Below the pieces are notes generated by a model that was given only the letters and a program-made list of their open reading frames with translations, made no database searches and was not told the origin of the DNA. A stretch of 11,036 bases of DNA from assembly GCA_934636045.1 (NCBI GenBank), contig CAKTZP010000066.1, positions 1 to 11,036 of the forward strand, in the 5' to 3' direction. A program made the position numbers and the translations under genes. Origin of the DNA: an uncultured Oscillospiraceae bacterium. GTDB taxonomy: Bacteria > Bacillota > Clostridia > Oscillospirales > Oscillospiraceae. This document shows, in pieces, positions 1 through 6,673 of the stretch. Position 1 is the stretch's first letter. Every line of letters begins with the position of its first letter.

Positions 1-50
1 CGCATCCGTAAGGCTCCTTCGTCGCCAACGGCTGCGACATCGCAATGACA
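1..50 (-). repeat. Partial copy of dispersed palindromic (MITE-like) repeat
   Basis: This stretch is nearly the reverse complement of 6432-6481, the left arm of the full element between glgA and glgP. The two share 14 identical bases, a 10-base divergent block, 14 identical bases, one mismatch and then 11 identical bases (42 of 50 by eye). It ends at 40-50 with TCGCAATGACA, the same terminal sequence as the full copy. The rest of this copy would lie to the left of the window. The divergent block falls in what would be a small side hairpin, as expected for a structured element whose loops drift. No coding potential is seen. Its similarity to the second copy is read directly; the MITE label is inference. 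Confidence 0.8.
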
Positions 51-153
51 TGCGGGGTAGTTTTTTGACACGCTCAGCTGTCACCGGCAGCTTGCTTTGA
101 GTGCGGGGAAAATCTTGGCGTTCTCTGTTGCATCGCGTGGCCGATTGCAATTC

Positions 154-166
154 TTCGAGTCCCTTC
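154..166 (+). repeat. 13-base inverted duplicate of the tRNA-Arg T-arm
   Basis: TTCGAGTCCCTTC here is identical to the T-loop and 3' T-stem/acceptor boundary of the tRNA-Arg gene, which lies on the opposite strand at 217-229. The two form an inverted repeat around the tRNA terminator. No other tRNA parts fit around 154-166: the bases before it cannot form the matching 5' T-stem, so it is not an intact tRNA. It may be a tRNA remnant or chance. The surrounding 51-171 holds no gene that I can support. Confidence 0.4.
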
Positions 167-171
167 CATGC

Positions 172-207
172 AAAAAATCCGCTGCCCGAATGGGCAACGG
201 ATTTTTT
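172..207 (-). terminator. Intrinsic terminator of tRNA-Arg
   Basis: A long hairpin: a 10-base outer arm (172-181) pairs perfectly with 198-207, then one mismatch, then a 5-bp inner stem (183-187 with 192-196) closed by a GAAT loop. On the - strand the last six bases are T, giving the U-tract of a rho-independent terminator. It begins immediately at the encoded CCA end of the tRNA, so the 3' trailer is minimal. The hairpin has an A-tract and a T-tract on both sides, so it could also terminate transcripts coming from the left. Confidence 0.85.
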
Positions 208-283
208 GGTACGCCAGAAGGGACTCGAACCCCCGACCTTTTGGTTCGTAGCCAAACACTCTATCCAACTGAGCTACTGGCGC
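207..283 (-). tRNA. tRNA-Arg(ACG)
   Basis: Read on the - strand, the gene forms a full cloverleaf of 77 bases with an encoded 3' CCA. The acceptor arms are GCGCCAG and CTGGCGT, giving a G-U pair at the first position. The D-arm contains AGCTCAGTTGGATAGAG. The anticodon stem TTTGG/CCAAA encloses the loop CTACGAA (245-251), with anticodon ACG at 247-249; the first A is normally deaminated to inosine, which reads CGU, CGC and CGA. The T-loop is TTCGAGT. This is a housekeeping tRNA with its own promoter and terminator, transcribed away from the glg operon. Confidence 0.97.
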
Positions 284-305
284 ATAGCGTTCTTAACGCT
301 CAGAT

Positions 306-334
306 ATAATAGCACAGGCGGAGAGGAAATGCAA
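306..334 (-). promoter_or_regulatory. Promoter of tRNA-Arg
   Basis: On the - strand, TTGCAT (329-334) is followed after exactly 17 bases by TATTAT (306-311). A TG one base before the -10 gives an extended -10 box. The expected start lies near 299, about 15 bases before the tRNA 5' end at 283. This matches a sigma-70/SigA-type promoter well. Confidence 0.75.
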
Positions 335-449
335 GTACTTTTTTTAAAAAAGCCGGAAAAAATATTTCACTGCCGGATGTATTGGCGGCCGGAGGAGACG
401 GCGGTGGCATGTGAGAGAGCTGAAAAATTCTGTTTTCGGTGAATTTCGG
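335..449. other. Non-coding spacer between the divergent tRNA-Arg and glg promoters
   Basis: This belongs to the roughly 340 bases (335-677) without a gene. It is AT-rich at both ends with a GC-rich middle, and contains the self-complementary run TTTTTTTAAAAAA near 339-351. A 21-codon open frame (377-442) has no ribosome binding site and no recognisable product, so I do not call it. I see no gene here. The supported regulatory elements to the right are listed separately. Confidence 0.6.
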
Positions 450-478
450 TTGTTTTTTTATGGAAAACGGCGTACAAT
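450..478 (+). promoter_or_regulatory. Candidate upstream promoter P1 of the glg operon
   Basis: TTGTTT (450-455) and TACAAT (473-478) are separated by exactly 17 bases, within an AT-rich stretch. The predicted start near 485 would give a leader of about 190 bases before glgB. It is weaker than the promoter at 550-577 because the -35 box has two non-consensus bases. Whether both are used is unknown. Confidence 0.45.
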
Positions 479-493
479 GGAGAAAAATCTTGC

Positions 494-516
494 AATTCCG
501 GCTTCTTGACGGAATT
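494..516 (+). repeat. Short inverted repeat in the upstream leader
   Basis: AATTCCG (494-500) pairs with CGGAATT (510-516) across a 9-base loop, and the right arm is followed by TT. It lies directly after the expected start of promoter P1. It could be a weak terminator or attenuator for P1 transcripts, or a protein-binding palindrome. The U-run is too short for a confident terminator call. Confidence 0.35.
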
Positions 517-549
517 TTCAACAAAAATGTGAGAATTCTTTCGTGACAG

Positions 550-577
550 TTGCATTTTTTGTGCAAAGTGGTATAAT
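550..577 (+). promoter_or_regulatory. Main promoter of the glg operon
   Basis: TTGCAT (550-555) and a perfect TATAAT (572-577) are separated by 16 bases. The start site would fall near 584, giving a leader of about 95 bases before the glgB ATG at 678. This is the best SigA-type promoter in the intergenic region. A second small inverted repeat, TTGCA (550-554) with TGCAA (562-566), also covers the -35 box. Confidence 0.75.
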
Positions 578-586
578 GAAACCACT
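567..586 (+). promoter_or_regulatory. Operator-like palindrome across the glgB -10 box
   Basis: AGTGGT (567-572) and ACCACT (581-586) are perfect inverted half-sites separated by 8 bases, and the -10 box falls inside. A repressor bound here would block the promoter. The half-sites equal those of the DasR/NagR (GntR family) consensus, but that consensus has a 4-base centre, so the factor is unidentified. The palindrome is seen directly; the operator role is inference. Confidence 0.5.
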
Positions 587-610
587 AGAGGGAGTCCCGG
601 ATCGATCACC

Positions 611-626
611 GCCGGCGCTTGCCGGC
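611..626 (+). other. GC-rich hairpin in the glgB leader
   Basis: GCCGGC (611-616) pairs with GCCGGC (621-626) around a GCTT tetraloop, forming a strong stem in the 5' leader about 30 bases before the ribosome binding site. No U-run follows, so it is not an intrinsic terminator. It may stabilise the 5' end of the mRNA or form part of a larger leader fold. Confidence 0.5.
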
Positions 627-659
627 CTTCCCGGAGCCCCTTTGAACCGAACTGCGCAA

Positions 660-665
660 AGGAGG
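660..665 (+). promoter_or_regulatory. Ribosome binding site of glgB
   Basis: A perfect AGGAGG lies 12 bases before ATG 678. The spacing is a little long, but a purine-rich run continues to the start codon. It decides against the longer open frame beginning with GTG at 543, which would start upstream of the promoter and has no ribosome site. Confidence 0.75.
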
Positions 666-677
666 CAGACAGAGAGA

Positions 678-2579
<1,902 letters not shown>

Positions 2580-2612
2580 CCGTTCCGAACGCGGAGCGCC
2601 CCGAGTATGAAC

Positions 2613-2618
2613 AAGGAG
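2613..2618 (+). promoter_or_regulatory. Ribosome binding site of glgC, deciding its start
   Basis: AAGGAG lies only 2 bases before ATG 2621 but 8 bases before ATG 2627, which is in the same frame. The second ATG therefore has the proper spacing and is taken as the start. Confidence 0.7.
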
Positions 2619-2626
2619 AGATGAGC

Positions 2627-3814
2627 ATGAATTTTCAGAAAAAGCGCTGCGTCGCGATGCTCCTTGCCGGTGGGCAGGGAAGCCGTCTGATGGTGTTGAC
2701 GGAAAACACCGCAAAGCCTGCCGTCCCCTTTGGCGGCAAGTACCGCATCATTGATTTTCCCCTGTCCAACTGCGTGAATTCCGGCATTGATACCGTAGGC
2801 ATTCTGACCCAGTATCAGCCGCTGGAGCTGAACGAATACATCGGCAACGGCCAGCCGTGGCACCTCAACCGCTCCCACTGCGGCGTGCAGGTGCTGCCGC
2901 CCTATGCCCGGAGCAAAAAGTCCGAGTGGTACAAGGGCACGGCAAACGCCATTTATCAGAATATCGGCTTTATCGAGCGCTATGCTCCGGACAACGTGCT
3001 GATCCTGTCCGGTGACCATATCTATAAAATGGACTACGCAGCCATGCTGCGCTACCACGACCGGATGAACGCCGACTGCACCATCGCCGTGCGCACCGTG
3101 CCGCTCAAGGAGGCCAGCCGCTTCGGCATTATGAACACCCATGAGGACGGCGCGATCTATGAATTCGAGGAAAAGCCAAAGCATCCGAAGAGCACCAACG
3201 CCTCCATGGGCATCTACATATTCAAATGGGATATCCTCCGCCGCTTCCTGATTGCCGATGAGGAGGATCCGAACTCGGAAAATGACTTCGGCAAAAACGT
3301 CATCCCGGCGCTGCTGAACGCAGGCCATCGGCTGTACGCCTATGAATTCAACGGCTACTGGAAGGATGTCGGCACCATCAACTCCCTCTGGGAGGCGAAC
3401 ATGGAGCTGCTCGGCACGGAGCCTGCCTTCAATATCTACGGCGAGAAGGGCAAGCGCATCTATGCCCGGAACTATGCCATGCCGTCGAGCTTCATCGCTG
3501 CGGAATCGGAGAACTACAACAGCTTCATTGCCGAGGGCTGCGAGATCTACGGCAGCATCCGGCATTCCATCATCTCCACCGGCTGCGTGGTCGATAACGG
3601 CGCGCTTGTGGAGGACAGCGTGATCATGCCGAACGTCCATATCGAAAGCGGCGCGATCATCCGCCACGCGATCATCGGCGAGGACTGCGTCATCCGGCGC
3701 GGCTGCGTGATCGGCGGCAGCTTTGCCGAGGACGAGCCGAAGCGCATCAGCGTGGTCGGAAAGGCCAAAACGCTCGAGCAGAACACCACCATCAAACCCG
3801 GAGAGATCTACTGA
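2627..3814 (+). CDS. glgC: Glucose-1-phosphate adenylyltransferase, catalytic subunit GlgC
   Basis: It makes ADP-glucose and pyrophosphate from ATP and glucose-1-phosphate (EC 2.7.7.27), the committed step of bacterial glycogen synthesis. The product is 395 aa from ATG 2627. The N-terminal nucleotidyltransferase domain has the phosphate loop GGQGSRL (15-21), the [20 protein letters not shown] block with K30, [22 protein letters not shown] with metal-binding D130, and the sugar-phosphate motif FEEKP with K183. The C-terminal part, from about residue 285, shows hexapeptide repeats of a left-handed beta-helix (for example [19 protein letters not shown]). All catalytic residues are present, unlike in GlgD. 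It lies 19 bases before glgD. From family knowledge the Firmicutes enzyme works best as a GlgC/GlgD complex; allosteric properties cannot be read from the sequence. Confidence 0.97.
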   Translation: MNFQKKRCVAMLLAGGQGSRLMVLTENTAKPAVPFGGKYRIIDFPLSNCVNSGIDTVGILTQYQPLELNEYIGNGQPWHLNRSHCGVQVLPPYARSKKSEWYKGTANAIYQNIGFIERYAPDNVLILSGDHIYKMDYAAMLRYHDRMNADCTIAVRTVPLKEASRFGIMNTHEDGAIYEFEEKPKHPKSTNASMGIYIFKWDILRRFLIADEEDPNSENDFGKNVIPALLNAGHRLYAYEFNGYWKDVGTINSLWEANMELLGTEPAFNIYGEKGKRIYARNYAMPSSFIAAESENYNSFIAEGCEIYGSIRHSIISTGCVVDNGALVEDSVIMPNVHIESGAIIRHAIIGEDCVIRRGCVIGGSFAEDEPKRISVVGKAKTLEQNTTIKPGEIY

Positions 3815-3833
3815 AAAGGGGAGGGCTATCACC

Positions 3834-4952
3834 ATGTCAACGATGGGAATCATTTTTGCCAATATCTATGACAGCTCCCTCGGTGAGCTGACGAACAAGC
3901 GGACAATGGCGTCGCTGCCCTACGGCGGCCGCTACCGCCAGATCGACTTTTCCCTGTCCAACATGACTAATTCCGGTATCTCGCATTTGGGCATTATCAC
4001 GAAATACAACTACCAATCCCTGATGAACCACATCGGCTCCGGGCAGGAATGGGATCTTGACCTCGGCGAGGGCAGGATGGAATTTCTGACGCCGTTCGCC
4101 ATGGGGCACAACGGCTCCTACCGCGGCAAGCTCGAGGCGCTCAACTCCGCGATACGCTTTTTGGAGAGCTCACAGGAGGAATACATTGTGCTGGCCGACA
4201 GCGGCGTGCTGTGCGCGATCGATTTCCGCGAGGTGATCGAGGAGCATATTGCCTCCGGTGCAGACGTAACGGTCGTGGCCAAGCAGGGCATCTGCAACGG
4301 GAAAAAGCAGATGGATCTGGCCATCAAGGTAGACGCCGAGCAGCGCGTGACGGACATTGCCGTCGACTATTGCGCCGATGAGAGCTATCTGGCCTCGATG
4401 GGCGTGTTCGTGCTCAAGCGCGAATTTCTGATACGCGAGGTCACGGAGGCCGTGGCGCACAACCGCTATCATTTTGAGCGCGACCTTGTGATGCACGGCT
4501 TTGCCGAGACAGGCATGCAGATCAATGCCTACCTTTTCCACGGCGTGGCGCTGTTCAATGAGAGCACCGCGGAGTTCTACCATAACAATCTGGCGCTGCT
4601 GGAGCCGGAGGTGCGCCACGGCCTGTTCGGCCGCCCGAACCGTACCATCTATACCAAGGTGCGCGACGAGGTTCCGGCCTACTACGGCGAGCATTCGCAG
4701 ATCGACGACTGCATCGTGGCCGACGGCTGCACGCTCGAGGGCACGGCGATCCATTCGGTGCTGTTCCGCGGCGTCCGGCTGGGAAAAGGCGCAGTGCTGC
4801 GTGACAGCATCGTCATGCAGGAATGCCAGATCGGCGAGGGCGCGGAGCTTGAGTGCGTCATTCTGGACAAGGACGTCATCGTCCACCCCGGCGCAAGACT
4901 GCGCGGCACGTCCGAGCATCCGTTGGTCATTAAAAAAGGAGAAATCGTATGA
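3834..4952 (+). CDS. glgD: GlgD, non-catalytic glucose-1-phosphate adenylyltransferase subunit
   Basis: The product is a 372-aa paralogue of GlgC with the same two-domain layout: a nucleotidyltransferase fold with LPYGGRYRQIDFSLSNMTNSGI near residues 27-48, and a C-terminal hexapeptide-repeat region from about residue 285. Key catalytic parts are missing. There is no GGxGxRL loop at the N-terminus (MSTMGIIFANIYDSS instead). The GlgC block [10 protein letters not shown] is replaced by ADSGVLCAIDF, losing the metal-binding Asp. The FxEKP sugar-phosphate motif has no counterpart. It is therefore probably a regulatory or scaffolding partner of GlgC, as known for GlgD of Firmicutes. ATG 3834 is preceded at 9 bases by GGGGAGG (3818-3824). 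The in-frame ATG at 3843 is an alternative; longer upstream extensions would overlap glgC. The stop codon overlaps the start of glgA (ATGA at 4949-4952). Confidence 0.95.
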   Translation: MSTMGIIFANIYDSSLGELTNKRTMASLPYGGRYRQIDFSLSNMTNSGISHLGIITKYNYQSLMNHIGSGQEWDLDLGEGRMEFLTPFAMGHNGSYRGKLEALNSAIRFLESSQEEYIVLADSGVLCAIDFREVIEEHIASGADVTVVAKQGICNGKKQMDLAIKVDAEQRVTDIAVDYCADESYLASMGVFVLKREFLIREVTEAVAHNRYHFERDLVMHGFAETGMQINAYLFHGVALFNESTAEFYHNNLALLEPEVRHGLFGRPNRTIYTKVRDEVPAYYGEHSQIDDCIVADGCTLEGTAIHSVLFRGVRLGKGAVLRDSIVMQECQIGEGAELECVILDKDVIVHPGARLRGTSEHPLVIKKGEIV

Positions 4953-6379
4953 AGATTGCAATGATGGCGTCCGAAGCCGCGCCGTTTGTCAAGACCGGCG
5001 GCCTCGGCGACGTCGCGCAGGCGCTGCCGCAGGCGCTGTCCCGCATCCCGGGCAACGAGGTGGCGCTGTTCCTGCCATACTATAAACGCATCAAGCAGAA
5101 TCCGGACGACGCGGTGGATTTTGTCGGCTCGTTCTCGATGGAGCTTTCGTGGCGCGAGAGCTATGTGGGCATTTTCCGTCTGCGCAGCCGCCGGAAGAAG
5201 CTGCAGATTTGCTTTATCGACAACGACTACTACTTCGGCGCGCGCAGCACGATCTACGGTGACTTTGACGACGGTGAGCGCTTTGCCTATTTTTCCAAGG
5301 CGGCCATGGCGGCACTGTATTACATCGATTTCAAGCCGGACATCCTGCACTGCCACGACTGGGAGACGGCCATGGGCGTGGTCTACTGCCGCGCGCTGTA
5401 CGGCCAGTGGTGCCCGTATGTCAAGACGGTGTTCACCATCCACAACGTGGAATATCAGGGCTGGGCGGACCCGACGTTCTTCGACAACACCCTCGGCCTG
5501 CCGGAGGAATACCGCTGCAAGCTGAACTTCGACGGTGCGGTGAATATGATGAAGGGCGCCATCGAGGTGGCCGATATCGTCACCACGGTCTCCAAGACCT
5601 ATGCGCAGGAGCTGTGCTATCCGTACTATGCCCACCGGCTCGACGGCGTGCTGCGGTCGAAGTGGCTGTGGGGCATCACCAACGGCATCGACACCAAGGT
5701 CTATGACCCCGAGACCGACGCCGCGCTGGCCGTGAACTACAGCGCCAAAAGGATGGAGGGCAAGTGGGAAAACAAGCTTGCCCTGCGCAAGGAGCTGAAT
5801 CTGCGGACGGACACCGACGCGCCGATTCTGGCCATGGTCACGCGCCTTGCCGGGCACAAGGGCATCGACCTTCTGTGCTACATTGCCCAGCGCCTTTTGC
5901 AGCGCGAGATCCAGCTCGTCATTGTCGGCACGGGCGAAAAGCAATACGAATACGCCCTGAGCGCGCTGGCGCGGCAGTATCCCGGCCGGGTGTCGGTGAA
6001 TTTGTGCTTTGACCCGGCGTTTGCCTCGCGGGTCTACGCCGGCGCAGATATGTACCTGATGCCCTCAAAGTCCGAGCCGTGCGGCCTGTCGCAGCTGATC
6101 GCCATGCGCTACGGCACGGTGCCGATCGTCGCCTCCACCGGCGGCCTGCGTGACACCGTTCCGCCCTACAACAGCGAGACCGGCGAGGGGCGCGGCTTTA
6201 CCTTCCAAAGCTACAACGCCGATGATTTCCTCGGCGCGATCGACCGCGCGGTCGGCCTTTACTACAACGCCCGCGACGAATGGAACGCGCTGGCGCAGCG
6301 CGACATGCAGTGCGACTTCAGCTGGCAGGCGCCGGCGAACGAATACATGCAGATGTACCGCGAGCTGCTGTCCAAATAA
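4949..6379 (+). CDS. glgA: Glycogen synthase (GT5)
   Basis: It transfers glucose from ADP-glucose to the non-reducing end of alpha-1,4-glucan chains (EC 2.4.1.21) in the cytoplasm. The product is 476 aa, the normal length. The N-terminal Rossmann domain carries KTGGL at residues 15-19, which binds ADP-glucose, and HCHDWETA at 134-141. The C-terminal domain carries MVTRLAGHKG with R299 and K304, and the SEPCGL motif with E376, followed by STGGLRDTV. These match the retaining GT5 catalytic set. Start ATG 4949 overlaps the glgD stop as ATGA, and AAGGAG (4936-4941) lies 7 bases upstream, so translation is probably coupled to glgD. It is the last gene of the tight synthesis block; a 294-base gap with a repeat element follows. 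Confidence 0.97.
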   Translation: MKIAMMASEAAPFVKTGGLGDVAQALPQALSRIPGNEVALFLPYYKRIKQNPDDAVDFVGSFSMELSWRESYVGIFRLRSRRKKLQICFIDNDYYFGARSTIYGDFDDGERFAYFSKAAMAALYYIDFKPDILHCHDWETAMGVVYCRALYGQWCPYVKTVFTIHNVEYQGWADPTFFDNTLGLPEEYRCKLNFDGAVNMMKGAIEVADIVTTVSKTYAQELCYPYYAHRLDGVLRSKWLWGITNGIDTKVYDPETDAALAVNYSAKRMEGKWENKLALRKELNLRTDTDAPILAMVTRLAGHKGIDLLCYIAQRLLQREIQLVIVGTGEKQYEYALSALARQYPGRVSVNLCFDPAFASRVYAGADMYLMPSKSEPCGLSQLIAMRYGTVPIVASTGGLRDTVPPYNSETGEGRGFTFQSYNADDFLGAIDRAVGLYYNARDEWNALAQRDMQCDFSWQAPANEYMQMYRELLSK

Positions 6380-6387
6380 CCCGTTTT

Positions 6388-6397
6388 GCCGTCCCGG
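6388..6397 (+). repeat. Left arm of outer inverted repeat around the MITE-like element
   Basis: GCCGTCCCGG here pairs with CCGGGACGAC at 6627-6636 in 9 of 10 positions, so the whole 153-base element lies between two complementary arms. The right arm can alternatively pair with TCCCGG at 6618-6623 in a local hairpin. The two folds exclude each other. A functional role is unproven. Confidence 0.45.
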
Positions 6398-6431
6398 ACA
6401 GTGCACAGACCGAACATTCCATGCGGCGATT

Positions 6432-6584
6432 TGTCATTGCGAAGTCGCAGCCGTTGGTGGCTTTGCCGCCTTACGGATGCGGGCTCTCCGCTCGCCGGTC
6501 GGAGGGCGAAGCCCGACGTGGCAATCCGTTCTCTTTCCAACTGTTGAGATTGCCACGGCTTGCTGCGCAAGCCTCGCAATGACA
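6432..6584 (+). repeat. MITE-like palindromic element between glgA and glgP
   Basis: The 153-base element is bounded by perfect 11-base inverted termini, TGTCATTGCGA (6432-6442) and TCGCAATGACA (6574-6584). Inside, CGTGGCAATC (6517-6526) pairs with GATTGCCACG (6548-6557), GGCTTGC (6557-6563) with GCAAGCC (6567-6573), and CTCCG with CGGAG around 6485-6504. A second copy of the left arm occurs inverted at 1-50, which shows that it is dispersed. No target duplication could be recognised at the ends and it encodes no protein, so it would be non-autonomous. Transcribed in the operon, it would fold into a multi-branched RNA between the synthesis and degradation genes. It could be a transposable MITE, a REP/BIME-type repeat or a structured processing element. 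Confidence 0.75.
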
Positions 6585-6617
6585 GGACGAAGACCCTGCC
6601 GCACGGCGTGGCCTGTT

Positions 6618-6632
6618 TCCCGGTTGCCGGGA
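6618..6632 (+). other. Hairpin upstream of glgP
   Basis: TCCCGG (6618-6623) and CCGGGA (6627-6632) form a 6-bp stem with a TTG loop about 40 bases before the glgP start. No U-run follows directly (CGACCAAAAATAG), so it is not a standard terminator. Its 3' arm is shared with the outer inverted repeat starting at 6388. I see no convincing promoter for glgP in the gap. Confidence 0.45.
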
Positions 6633-6673
6633 CGACCAAAAATAGCAAATAGACTATTCTCAGGAGGAACCCC

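Noticed and set aside
66-83. TGACA/TGTCA hairpin next to a T-run as a terminator
   Set aside because: The T-run lies on the wrong side of the stem for + strand termination, and on the - strand the stem is followed by A bases.
377-442. Possible 21-residue peptide in the intergenic region
   Set aside because: It has no Shine-Dalgarno sequence and no promoter at a sensible distance.
460-480. Possible catabolite repression (cre) site near the P1 promoter
   Set aside because: Aligned to the 14-base cre consensus it has at least four mismatches, including the outer bases.
543-677. N-terminal extension of glgB from GTG 543
   Set aside because: It would begin upstream of the best promoter and has no ribosome site, while ATG 678 follows a perfect AGGAGG.
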